From Verpa conica (taxonomy: Eukaryota > Ascomycota > Pezizomycetes > Pezizales > Morchellaceae), in NCBI GenBank assembly GCA_033030425.1, contig JAUFSD010000011.1, positions 682,001-746,000 of the forward strand: a stretch of 64,000 nt of DNA, written 5' to 3'. Shown piece by piece: positions 46,201 through 58,772 of the stretch (position 1 is its first letter; the number at the start of each line of letters is the position of its first letter). The position numbers and the translations under genes were made by a program. Below the pieces are notes generated by a model. The model saw nothing but the letters and a program-made list of their open reading frames with translations. It did no database searches and was not told where the DNA came from.

Positions 46201-46907
46201 CTAGGTAATATCGCGTCTCACTTCACCCAATGGCACGAACCTCATTGGCTCTGGCGCAGCTTCACGAGCTAGGATCCCGGAGTTCTCGGCCTCGGCCTCA
46301 GGTTCGGCATTGCGACGAGTGATAGTATAAAGAGCTGGTCCAGGTCTTTAGAATGGATTAGTACTGGCTAGATGAAAGTAACAAAAGATAAACCGCTAAA
46401 ATACCTGGGGTGCCATGGGTTTCCTTCAGGCTCAGCTTTACGCCTATAGATTCCGCGCCCTGGTCTCGGTACCCACGGTGCAGCTTCGGGCTCAGGTACA
46501 CGTTTACAGAGTGGAGCTCCGGGTCTATTGCATATTTGTTGCGCTTCCGCTTCCGCTTCCGGTTCTGCTATGGGCTCAGGTAGACGTCTACAGAGCGGAG
46601 CTCCCGGTCTGTTGCATATTTGCTGTGCTCCTGGTTCAGCATCAGGCTCAGCTTCCCGCCTGTAGATCCCACGTCCCGGTCTCGGTACCCACGGTTCTGC
46701 ACTACGGCGGGTCACAGTGTAAAGAGCTGGGCCTGGCCTGTTAAATAATTGTAGTTAGTGCTGTATAAGGAATAAAAAGGTAAAGACAGAATTTATGATA
46801 TACCTGGGGTGCCAAGGGCTTGCTTCGGCTTCTGGTTCGGCGATAGGTATTGCGTTGACCATTGTACTCGACATAATGGATGCTACGATGATGAAAATAA
46901 TCTTCAT
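46201..46907 (-). CDS. Multi-peptide Kex2-processed precursor, alpha-factor pheromone type (193 aa)
   Basis: Three exons on the minus strand, 46907-46804, 46737-46405 and 46345-46201, join in phase to 193 aa. A signal peptide (MKIIFIIVASIMSSTMVNA) is followed by units separated by dibasic KR or RR and by acidic EA, EP and AP spacers, as removed by Kex2 and Ste13-type peptidases in alpha-factor maturation. The candidate peptides in order are WHPRPGPALYTVT, WVPRPGRGIY, QQICNRPGAPLC, QQICNRPGAPLC, WVPRPGRGIY and WHPRPGPALYTIT. All share a central RPG. The first resembles yeast alpha-factor in its WH start, PG core and Tyr end. The two-Cys peptide resembles the disulfide-type pheromones of filamentous ascomycetes. 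Both introns cut the WHPR codon of an A-type unit at the same place. A role in mating or signalling is inferred from architecture. Confidence 0.85.
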
Positions 46908-47994
46908 CCTTGGTTTTTTTTTTTGGTTTTTTTTTTAAAAGAGGGATAAGAATAAGCGTTGGAACGCTTGATATGTATGTAAAAAATGTACTACGCACTA
47001 GGTTTTGGTTTCTAGAGCGACGGATAGACGAAGGTGAGGGTAGCACCTTTTAAGGGAAATCTTACACTCTAGAAAAGAGATCGTGATCAAGATGAAATAG
47101 TACTACCACGTGTATAGTGAGGGGTAATCCATTCAGAGGCGGAGGCGGAGACTTTTTAGAGGTTACTTCTGAGATAAAGAGGAGCCTAGATTCTAGTATA
47201 AATTGTGCAGGTGGCAAGAAGCTATCCTAGTCAGATAGTGAAAAAGATACCATGAAAGCATAAGAAGGCTACTAAATGACCAATAGTAAGTTTGGAGGGT
47301 CTATTCATCTTATCAATCAACCTACAAAAAGAGGTGGGGGTGGGGTGACTAGATGTTAGGAACCTCGTAAAAGGCTCTAAAAGAGGAAAATTAGTACGGA
47401 AGGTGTTAATTCAGTATACACAGATTGAGATTAGTGGTGGAAGTGGGTTGGAATAAAACCAGAACAAGTATCTCTCAATAGATCGACGTACTCGAATGTA
47501 GTGTTTTACGGTAAGAAATCGTTGACAAAGGATCACTATCCCGTTACCTGATGGAGTGTGCATTTGACATTCATACAGGCAAGCTTGAAAAACCAGAGTG
47601 ACCCTTTTTTTTTTTCACATAATGCTCAATAGTTAGTCGTTGGTAGACTACTCTATTGAGAACCATATCGGGAACTAGTGAGGGTTAGGGTTATAGTATA
47701 ACACCAATAAAAGCTGGCTTAATATTTGGCACTTACCACATCTAGTTCTCAATAGAGATTAAGTAAAACACCTTTATATTATTCCTTTCTTGGTAGGTAA
47801 GTCTTTTTAACTGCTGCGACCTCGAAAGGTGCCACAAGGGATAGGATCTAAAGTTATAAATACTTGGAAGGAAAGGGATTAGCTTTAGGAGTCTATGGTT
47901 GAAAGGAAAATATTTCGGGCAAAGCATCAAGCAGTACCCGCATATACGGATCTAAGGTTCTAACCGCCTGTACTTCTGATAAGACGCTAGTAGT
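46908..47994. other. Upstream region of the pheromone precursor and repeat DNA
   Basis: The gene's 5' side begins with T runs at about 46,918-46,936 on the + strand. No other gene is seen. A 13-bp inverted repeat, CTCTATTGAGAAC at 47651-47663 and its complement at 47745-47757, may be a small degraded element. A double TTAGGG at about 47,682 is too short to mean anything. Confidence 0.4.
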
Positions 47995-47996
47995 TA

Positions 47997-48318
47997 TGGA
48001 AGCGTAAATCAGTCAAAAGTATTTTTACCACCGGTGGTAAATTAAAGTACAAAAACGCTAGATTCCAGCACCTTGTAACTAGGTCAAACACTCCTAACTA
48101 GCACTAGCTAATTTAATTAGGTGGCAAAGTGACTAGGCCACTAGAGAGGTAAGCCACTATCACTAATGTCTAAGTGCCTGTCTTAATAAATTAGTTTTAA
48201 CTCAAGTACAGGGTGCTGGATTCAGTGAAAATAGCACGTACAAACGCTGGAATCTAGCATTTTTGTAATTTAATTTATCACCAGTGGTAAAAACACTTTT
48301 GACCGATTTACGCTTCCA
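47997..48318. mobile_element. Tc1/mariner-like MITE (322 bp, TA target site)
   Basis: Terminal inverted repeats of about 75 bp start TGGAAGCGTAAATC and contain TTTTTACCAC and GCTAGATTCCAGC. The element is flanked by TA at 47995-47996 and 48319-48320, as expected for Tc1/mariner insertion. Most differences between the two arms are transitions. It has no coding capacity, so it would depend on a transposase elsewhere. It sits just beyond the 3' end of the FUN14-family gene. Confidence 0.8.
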
Positions 48319-48555
48319 TAGAAGGAGGGGGTGTTAGATGGTGGTGGTTTCTAGATAAAGTATGAGAGGAGATAAAGTGCATGATATGATACAGTACCAA
48401 CCCACTCGATCTCCCCCACCCAAAAAAAAACAGATATCCCAGAAGTATAGTCTCTCCCATTCCTATTTTTTTGAACAGTATGTATCTAGTTATAGATGGC
48501 CGCAATCGCAAAAGTTGCCCCAAAAGACGCCCTATCCCACTTGCATTAGCGATCA

Positions 48556-49113
48556 CTACATCCAAATAGAAGGGGGGATATACTTGAACGCCATATTCCT
48601 CGTTACCAATCCCCTCACATCAATCTTATTCGTAAACTTCTGCAGCCAGTTGTAAGGGACCACATGCAACCCCCTCGAAGCCAAAAACTATACGCATTTC
48701 CCCCGCCGTTAGAACCCCACCGTATCCTATTTGAAATTTAACTGAACGGAGTAGGCTCAAACCTCAATGAGCAACAGTAAACTGCCGATAACAAGTCCAA
48801 TACTTTTGCTAAATTTGCCTACCGCAAAACCTGCAGCCAAACCGAGAAACGACCCGCTTGAGATCTGCCTATAAAGCACAGGTGAAAACTTCGACTGCTG
48901 CGTTTGGGTCGCCGTTGCTGTTGCCGTGCGTGATCTTTCATATTGCTCTAGCGGGGCCTCGCGGGATCCAAACCCCCAACTAGAGAAAGAAGGCCATGCT
49001 GAGGTGGTCTCGCAGCGTATTGGTTGGATGAGGAGGTGCCTCTTAGGGTTGGAGAGGCTGTAGGATGCAAGACCGATGGCGGTGGCAGAGGGGACAATTA
49101 GTCGGTAAGCCAT
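48556..49113 (-). CDS. FUN14-domain mitochondrial protein (160 aa)
   Basis: Two exons on the minus strand, 49113-48763 and 48687-48556, join in phase across an intron with a TTCTAAC branch site and give 160 aa. The N terminus looks like a mitochondrial presequence with Ser/Arg-rich character. The FUN14 core is SGSFLGLAAGFAVGKFSKSI followed by a hydrophobic helix (GLVIGSLLLLIE), and exon 2 continues with FLASRGLHVVPYNWLQKF and a final helix region. FUN14 proteins are small outer or inner mitochondrial membrane proteins linked to mitophagy in animals; the fungal role is less clear. Without the intron the protein would stop at IEV, within the domain. Confidence 0.8.
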
Positions 49114-50453
49114 TTTTATTATTTTATTTATTTATTCTACTCGGAATTGACGTGAGGGGGCAATTGTTCGTGATGGGGGATTGTGTATGGAGGGGTTGAG
49201 GGGAGGGCCTGAGAATGACGTCAGTGATTGCAGGGATAAAGGGCACATCACAAGCTCCAATGCGAGGTGGAAAGGGAGAATTTGCTACTTCTAAGTCAAT
49301 TAATAAGAGAGAATTTGGTTAAACAGATGATTTCTGTTTGGTTTCCAGACGGTTAAAGCTAGGAGTGGGAGCAGGTATGATATATTGTATTATATGTGAG
49401 AGTACTTACCAACGTCTAACCGCATATATGCAGTTAGTGCCCCTAATTATATCCCACTATGAGTTCTCAAAGTGCTTCAAAGCACTTATATGATGATCGA
49501 CTATCAGTCAGTGGGAAAGAAGGATTCTTGCTCCTACACTGAGGTCATTAAATATTAAGAACTATCTCATTTATTACTAAGTATAGTACCTGTATGTACA
49601 TGTAGGTACTGAGAGAATAGTCCCTTGCTTAAGTAAGCTCCAGCGATTTTAACGAGGTCTGGGCTAATATGTGCTACGAGTGTATAAATGTAGTAGCAGC
49701 AGTAACAGCAGTAATGACTACCCTCTTATGACAGCGTATAAATAGAGTAGATTCTCTACACGGGCTTGATTATGAAGGAGATCATGTGGGGTCATATAGA
49801 TATTTTTACTCTCGCTTTAAATTTCCATTAGATATAAGCCTAGAAAGAACTATTTCAATACGAACTTTTTTTCTAATCAACCTCACGATAAAGGAATTAG
49901 AAAGGCTGCAAGGGTTAATTGCAGGGGGGAAGGAGGGTCTACCACGCACACAAGCGATCCTCCGCGCGATAGCAGAGTTTTTTTTTTTTTTTTGCTATTT
50001 TATAGGCTTTGGCCGAACCGTTCGGAATATATCTGGTCGGGTCCATAATTGTCACCGGAGAAGGTGAGGGATCGTTGAGTCGTCATTGCTGTGGGAGGTG
50101 CTCTATGAAACCTCCCGCCGCTTTGTGCGAACTTTTTCCCCACACGCACAAATCCTCGATTTTCACACAGAACTTTTTTTTCCCGCACACAACCACAAAA
50201 ACAACAGTCTCATCTCAGCAGTCACGGCAAACCCTCACTACCTTCGATCAGGGCCGAAAATTACAGTAAGTGAACCCTCATGAATACTATTGAAGCATCC
50301 CCGTGCAAAGCAACCCAACCAAGCGAAAATGTTCTGGCTTCCTCAACAGCCAATTATGAAATTCGAGTCCGCTGACAAAATGTCATCGTCTTCGTCGTTC
50401 TTTCCGCTTCAAGGCGGGGGAGCGACATTGACCTTTGTTTCCGGTTTCTACAG
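49114..50453. other. Intergenic and leader region upstream of the DUF3020 gene
   Basis: No gene is seen. AT-rich DNA with a CAG/TAG-type microsatellite (about 49,690-49,720) precedes a T15 run near 49,980. A GTAAGT donor at 50266 and a CTACAG acceptor ending at 50453, directly before the ATG, suggest a 188-bp 5'-UTR intron for the downstream gene. Confidence 0.5.
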
Positions 50454-53363
50454 ATGAACGAAGAAGATGTCCGCCTGTTGCAGGCTGCTGCAGGCTTTGG
50501 CGAGGATGTAAATGAGATTATGCCGGCCGTTTTAGGTGATATTGTGGTGGAACAGTTATCCGTTGACGATCTTTCCGTTGAACAAATCAACCATGCCCTA
50601 CAATCTTTGGTCGACACTATGGGGGAGGTTGGAACAGAGGAAATCAGCCAAGACCCTGGACAGCGCTCCCAGCAACCACCACATCCACAACCACCGCTAG
50701 AGGAGAGCCTCTCCGGTTCTAGCACTGCTAACAACAGCGAATTTGAATTCAGCGCGAACCTCAACACGGCTAAAGATATTGAAGAGCTTTGGGGAATTAG
50801 AGATCAGAATGGTGGTAGTGCCACTGGAGGGGGCATGGAAGACGGGTCCGATATCGACTATGAGGTTCAGCTTGCGGACCTGCAGAGAAGTCTTGCAGAG
50901 CTGTCTCACCCAGCAACTAGAGCTAATACACCACCAACTACACCTCCAATGGAACATACTCCAATGTCTTCGGAACTAGTCCTCCGATCTGACCAAGACC
51001 GACAAATGATAAGTGAACAGTCCGTTCAATTTGCTGCGAACTGGATCTTTACAAACCTTCAACCCAATAGCAACGCTGGTGCTACTCCTTCGTCTCCGAA
51101 TACGAATGAAGTCAACGGAAAAAATCGCGGTAGACAGCTATCCGTAATCGATCCCTCAGATGACCCTTTGAAAGCTGCCGAAAGAGAGCGGATACGGGTC
51201 GAGAATAGGGAACGAAAGAAGAAGTGGAGAAACCAGAACCAGGAACGAAGTAAGCTTTCTATAGCTTTGCTAACTTATAATATAGGGATATTTTGTCTTG
51301 CTAACACCAAGTTTTCTCCAATAGACAAAGACAATGACCTTCGCTGCCGTGTTACAAAACGCGCCCTACACCTTTATGGGCCGGACATGAGCACTGAGAA
51401 ATCCAACTGGATCGAACGCGAATTTAATCGCCGCCGCTCGAAGCGCGTAACTCGTACGAAAACCCGCGATAATGATCCTAATAGCAACGATCCCAATGCC
51501 GGTTCATCCAGTGTATTCCCAGTCTTCAGCCAGTCCATCTCTAATATTCCACCCAGCGTCCCATCTAGCACTGGAGAAATAGTGCTTCGGAGCCAGCTTG
51601 CGAACTCTTTGAGTAATTCTACATATCCCGAAGGCAGTTCCGACCTTTTTCTCGTGGAGCTGGTCGCACTGCTGTCGACTCAACCTGTACTTCTGCCATA
51701 TATGGCTGATGTTTTGAATCAGATGAAGGCAGACACACGAATAACAGCAATCGTTCAGGGTAGCAACCAAGCAGTTCAAGGCTTTGATAATCGAATTACC
51801 GACGTTTCTGATCACATCCGTACCGACAGCCTCCTCGAGAATAATGAAAAAAATTCTGACCCACATGAGGGGAGACTTGGCGTAGTTAGGGATGACTCGA
51901 ATGCAGGCTGGACGACAGGATCAGCAACCCCGGTGCCTGAAGTGTTCGAGGATGCCACGGGCAGTATGATAGAATTCGATTCAATTGATCGGATCGCATC
52001 TGGGTTCGAAAATCTTGTCGCTAGTCTGGAGAAATCCTTGAGAGATAGACCACATGATCTAGAGATTGATGATACCAACGAGATGTCTCCCTCTCAGGTC
52101 GAAAACAGGGACGACCAAGTTAAGCCAGAATTGAGATCACAGATAGCTGTGAATGGTTTGGATGTGGTCCCTTCACTCGATGAACTACCCCTAGATATTG
52201 ATTTCTGTCATGGGGATATCTCAAATCCTAATAACCTTGACCAAGCACTTGAGGAGCTCATGAGGGAACAGTCTAAGACAACAATGACTCACGAAGAGGA
52301 TAGAGAAGAAGCTCAATTTGATGAAGAAGCGCTAGAGCGGTTGATCACAGAAGGTGGAATTGATGTTACTGAGTTCATGAAATCCATGGAATCCGAATTG
52401 ACACCAGGAAAACAGCAGGATCAATCCAAGGGTATTGATGATTTTACGGCGAGCACCGATACCGATGATAGAAGAGAGCTTGCGCAGCAGTTGCAACAAG
52501 CTGGACACACACCAACACCAGCTACAAGTGAATCTCCTCAATTAAACCTTGAGGATGATGACATCCCTCTTGTTGTGACATCCGGAATGTCCTTAGAAGA
52601 AATCAATAGCCTCATTGCTGATCTTGGCGACGGTTCAGAACTGATGCCTATGCAGTTAGGGGGGCAGTCCACTCAAGGACCGCAACAAGTAGTTCCTCCA
52701 CAGATATCACCACCAGCTCCTTCCCCATCACCATTCAACCCCGATTCCGACACGTCTGCGGTATACACCCCCGAGAACGTTGTTGCGATCCTGAAAACAC
52801 TCATCGAGATGGCTGTAATCCCTGATAAACCCCATATTTCTCCACCATCGGCTTATAACAATGGCTCACAGCGAGGAATAAAACGTTCTTCGCCTGATTC
52901 AAACCTCAACAACTCCCCTACAAAACGTCAACGAGCTCACACTCCAAATAGAGGAACATCAGGGATGACTGCGGCCACCAAGACTGCAATCAATCAACTC
53001 AATGGGTTATTGGTATCAAGCGGTTACCACTCAAACTCCACCCACCCACACGGTTCAAACTACCACAGCCATAGCTCACCTACTCATCATTCATCCCCAA
53101 CCACAAGTGTGAATGGGAGTGGGAGCATGCAGACTCCGGCATACGTTGCAAGCTTCGGAACAACAGATGGCATGAACAAGAGGCTTATGGCGATGAAGCC
53201 ACCTCCGTATAGACCGGCCGGTACAAGTGCTACTGGAGCAGGTATAGGGGGGAACGGAGTAACAGGAGTAGCTATCAAGAGAAAAACTGGAGAGGAAGAG
53301 AAAAAGGTCAGGGCCATGGGATTCCCGCCATTGATGGCAGGGCTGAAACCAAAATCAGGATGA
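50454..53363 (+). CDS. DUF3020-domain nuclear-type protein (944 aa)
   Basis: Two exons, 50454-51249 and 51325-53363, join across a 75-bp intron (GTAAGC donor, TGCTAAC branch, ATAG acceptor) to 944 aa. The fused sequence ERIRVENRERKKKWRNQNQE then RNKDNDLRCRV is the signature of the fungal DUF3020 domain, about residues 240-305, a basic helix-type region reminiscent of DNA-binding proteins. The rest is low-complexity and acidic, with Ser/Thr/Pro-rich stretches, a nuclear-localisation-like SPTKRQR segment near residue 800 and a His/Ser-rich segment. A role in transcription is inferred, not shown. The intron is a multiple of three without a stop, so intron retention would add 25 residues inside the domain. 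Confidence 0.85.
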   Translation: MNEEDVRLLQAAAGFGEDVNEIMPAVLGDIVVEQLSVDDLSVEQINHALQSLVDTMGEVGTEEISQDPGQRSQQPPHPQPPLEESLSGSSTANNSEFEFSANLNTAKDIEELWGIRDQNGGSATGGGMEDGSDIDYEVQLADLQRSLAELSHPATRANTPPTTPPMEHTPMSSELVLRSDQDRQMISEQSVQFAANWIFTNLQPNSNAGATPSSPNTNEVNGKNRGRQLSVIDPSDDPLKAAERERIRVENRERKKKWRNQNQERSKLSIALLTYNIGIFCLANTKFSPIDKDNDLRCRVTKRALHLYGPDMSTEKSNWIEREFNRRRSKRVTRTKTRDNDPNSNDPNAGSSSVFPVFSQSISNIPPSVPSSTGEIVLRSQLANSLSNSTYPEGSSDLFLVELVALLSTQPVLLPYMADVLNQMKADTRITAIVQGSNQAVQGFDNRITDVSDHIRTDSLLENNEKNSDPHEGRLGVVRDDSNAGWTTGSATPVPEVFEDATGSMIEFDSIDRIASGFENLVASLEKSLRDRPHDLEIDDTNEMSPSQVENRDDQVKPELRSQIAVNGLDVVPSLDELPLDIDFCHGDISNPNNLDQALEELMREQSKTTMTHEEDREEAQFDEEALERLITEGGIDVTEFMKSMESELTPGKQQDQSKGIDDFTASTDTDDRRELAQQLQQAGHTPTPATSESPQLNLEDDDIPLVVTSGMSLEEINSLIADLGDGSELMPMQLGGQSTQGPQQVVPPQISPPAPSPSPFNPDSDTSAVYTPENVVAILKTLIEMAVIPDKPHISPPSAYNNGSQRGIKRSSPDSNLNNSPTKRQRAHTPNRGTSGMTAATKTAINQLNGLLVSSGYHSNSTHPHGSNYHSHSSPTHHSSPTTSVNGSGSMQTPAYVASFGTTDGMNKRLMAMKPPPYRPAGTSATGAGIGGNGVTGVAIKRKTGEEEKKVRAMGFPPLMAGLKPKSG

Positions 53364-54461
53364 GGCTGCTGCCCTAGAAAAGGTACTTTTGGATTTTTTT
53401 GGTGCTGACGAACCCTTGAAGTTGAGATGATATTCTTTCTCCAATTTAGAGGGTGCCGTATTCGTCTAATATAGTTACGTTCGTTATCTTTAAAAAATGT
53501 TTTAGGTGATTCTCTTAGTTGAGTAGTTGCGCTTTAGACCAGGTGCTGTAAGTAGTTACTTGTTCTGTGCGGATTAAAAGGTCTTGGTTTTCTTTTTCTT
53601 TTTCACTTGCTTATTTTAGTATTGGGGAGGGTGTTTATTTTTACCTAGTTTGCTTTCTGTTTGGGAGGTATTATCTGGGTTTCTTTTTCCTTTGTTTCGT
53701 GGCTGGTGGATCTGCGTTCATTTATGACCAAAAAAGGTTTTTAGTTATGTATCGGATTGGTTTCTTGTAGATAAAAGTTTGGGATGGGGTTTTCTCCTGT
53801 TTGAGATGTATTTATGACATCATGAGTTTCATGTCTCTATAATGTCGATAGCCTGAGGATTTTCTCTTGGCTTTTGGCTTTTGGCTTCAAGTTTTTCTTG
53901 TTGAGATAGATGTTAGGTTCTATGATGGAGTGAGAGTACTATAAACCCCCTTGCGCTATATAGCAGAAATATAGCTTTAAATCGACAGAGTGCTATAGGG
54001 TGATATTTTACAACTCAGTTGTCAGCATCTATCAGGCGTGTACGTAAGTAGGAGAGCTTGCTACAGTTTAAAATTGGGTTAGGCCCGACCCTTCAACACT
54101 CTATACTTCTATTCCTTAAGTGTCAATAACTTGCCAAATTTACTTAGTTGCTCCTCATATCAATAGTATACACTATAGCACGAGGTATAGCTACATAATT
54201 ATTGGATTGATATATACTATATATAATAGTTGGCGAATATACTTCATACAGGCTCGTGTGATACGCTTTATACGCGTCATAAGGTAAGCACACTCGATTA
54301 TAGCTAGATATTTTACTTAGGTATTCTAAGAGAATTCTTTTTGTGGGACGCACTCTGCATCACCAGGTACCTATATAAGACGTTCTTGCCTAGCTACATG
54401 TATGTGGTATTGGTAAGAAACAACCCTCGCTTTCTTACTAAAAAGTAAATGCTGCACCCTA
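53364..54461. other. 3' region of the DUF3020 gene and AT-rich spacer
   Basis: T-rich 3'-UTR-like DNA to about 53,850, then AT-rich sequence with no gene. No open frame has supporting features. Confidence 0.35.
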
Positions 54462-54663
54462 GGTTTACCTAGGGAGGGTAGCAACCAATTTACCTCATCA
54501 ACTGAGTCTGAATAGTGGCAAAAAGCCCCAACACAAGAAAGAAACTACTAGAGGTAGTGAGGTGAGTCTTAAGAGAATTATCCTACTCAAGGGCTACGTG
54601 GAATTGCGTTGTGAGGTTATAAGCTTGGTGAGGTAAACTGGTTGCTACCTACCTAGGTAAACC
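54462..54663. mobile_element. Small inverted-repeat element (MITE-like, 202 bp)
   Basis: The left arm 54462-54497 starts GGTTTACCTAGG and contains GTAGCAACCA. The right arm 54629-54663 is its near-exact reverse complement (CCTAGGTAAACC end). There is no coding content. The flanks CCCTA and CCCTTA are similar but not an obvious target duplication. It is unrelated in sequence to the MITEs at 11,259 and 47,997. Confidence 0.65.
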
Positions 54664-55003
54664 CCCTTACAAATTTAAAACGCATTGTCTCTAGTGGCCC
54701 CTAAATGCAGACTGTTTATATTCTAATAGAGAGTCTGCTACATTTAGATAAATCTTTTTTTACTCATCAGAGAAAAATTCTTAATGAAATCCATCTCCTG
54801 TCCCGCAGAAATTTTTTTTATATCTTGCACCCATGGATCATTATAGAATAATGCTATATCATACAGTAATACAAATTATAAAAAGCACACCCTAACGCTC
54901 CTAGTGACGAAGAAAGGAGAAAGTATACACAAAAATCCTACCATGCAATTTCACAAGAAAGGAAGAAGAAAACAGGTTAATAGTTATAATCAATCTACAC
55001 CGC
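54664..55003. other. AT-rich spacer downstream of the GH47 gene
   Basis: The 340 bases between the MITE-like element and the GH47 stop codon. I see no gene or repeat. It should include the GH47 3'-UTR. Confidence 0.35.
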
Positions 55004-57304
<2,301 letters not shown>

Positions 57305-57588
57305 TCGCGCGTCATATTATGGGGGGGCTAGGGCAAGTGTAAGTACTACGGATTAACAAATAAACGTTTAGGTGGTCTTAAGGAGCCTGGGTGCAACTGT
57401 CTGGTGTCGCAACGTGCCTGTAGTTGTACAACACTAGTAGGGGGGAATAACGTAAGCTGAGAAGACAGGGTAACGGGTAGTTCCGGAAACATTTTAGAGA
57501 AACAGTCAGAGGAAGTCTATAGAACAGCCATAGACAAGACCAGATCATAGATAATAGGCAGTAAAAGCATCAACCACGCTCTCTCACA
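57305..57588. promoter_or_regulatory. Divergent promoter region, GH47 / uS13m
   Basis: A 284-bp gap between outward-facing start codons of the mannosidase and a mitochondrial ribosomal protein gene. No specific site can be named. Confidence 0.45.
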
Positions 57589-58092
57589 ATGGTTTTCCTC
57601 CTCGGGGTCAACATCATAGAAACAAAGCTGGTTAAGGTATGCAGGCTCATGACTATTTTTGCCAGTGCGGCTGGTGGCATCTAACCGCGATCTAAACTCA
57701 CAGAAAGCACTCGAATCCTTCTACGGAATCGGTCCCAATATTTCCGCCCGCCTCTGCGCAAAACTGTCGATTCACCCTACAGCCAAACTTTCCTCCCTAC
57801 AGACCCCGAAGTTGAATGAGCTGCAGGCAGAAATGGCCAAGATGACTCTTGAAAACGATCTTAGGAGGGAATTGAGGGATAACCTGAATAGGTTAAGGGA
57901 CTTAGGAACCTACAGAGGGAGACGACATGCCCAGGTACTGAAAATTCACCTTTCTGGCGGTATTTGAGGATTTATTAGGGATTTATAGTCTTAAGGCTAA
58001 CGTTTAAATAGGGCCTACCGGTAAGAGGCCAGAAGACGAAGAAGCAAGTTGCAAGTTCCAGACGCTTAAATATGCTAGATAGAAGAGGTTAA
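57589..58092 (+). CDS. Mitochondrial small-subunit ribosomal protein uS13m (S13, SWS2-like), 119 aa
   Basis: uS13m sits in the head of the mitochondrial small subunit, near the P site and the bridge to the large subunit. Exons are 57589-57636, 57704-57934 and 58012-58092, in phase, 119 aa. The product begins MVFLLGVNIIETKLVKKALE, shows the helix-hairpin-helix SFYGIGPNISARLCAKLSIH, a coiled helix pair with ENDLRRELRDNLNRLRDLGTY, the family hallmark YRGRRHAQGLPVRGQKTKKQ and a basic end. There is no separate cleavable presequence in this model, as in several fungal homologues. Confidence 0.93.
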
Positions 58093-58772
58093 TCTGTTCC
58101 TTCTAAGAGATAATGATTAAGTCTTAGAGCCAGCATTTGTCGGGCATCCAAAATCCCTACTCAAGGAAACATCACCTGAATTCGGCTGCCAAATATAGGA
58201 CCTACGAAAAGGGGACTACCTTGATGTGCAGATGTGTATTTATACTTTTATAGCCTCATTTGTAAAGATCACAAATATATTAGACACTAAAAATACCCAT
58301 TTACAGAGTAAACACCGATATTAGAATAAGCCCACTATCTTCAAGAGAGATCCGCACTTTAATCGCATAATCTGGATCAATCTTTTTTTTTTTTTTTTTT
58401 AAGTCAAATCATTATTGATTTCTGGGTATAAAATGTGGCATGCAGTTATAAACTATGGCCTGAAAACACCCATATCTGGATCAATCTTTCTCTGGTCATC
58501 ATATTGTGTAACACTCGCTCAAACTGTAATGCCAAGTTTTAAGCCTCAAAAGGAACAGGTATGATGACATCTTCGCCGTAATCAAAAACATTCTGAACAC
58601 TTTGGCATCTTCACCAACACAGAATTCTCTTTGTACCGGTGCTTCATCCTTTGCACCCAGCATCACGATTGCTAATCTAGGTACGATACTTACTAGAAAC
58701 CTCTCACAGGGGTACCACTAAACGAACCCCCCTTCTCTCCGGATATCCCCTTACCCTAATACTCCTCAAGAA
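58093..58772. other. AT-rich intergenic region between uS13m and SVP26-like genes
   Basis: No gene is seen. A T run of about 20 lies near 58,384-58,401. The phrase ATCTGGATCAATC appears on both sides of a 100-base interval (about 58,369 and 58,470), so part of it may be a small insertion with flanking duplication. Confidence 0.4.

Noticed and set aside
47680..47696. Telomere-like TTAGGG repeat
   Set aside because: Only about two units in internal AT-rich DNA, which is expected by chance.
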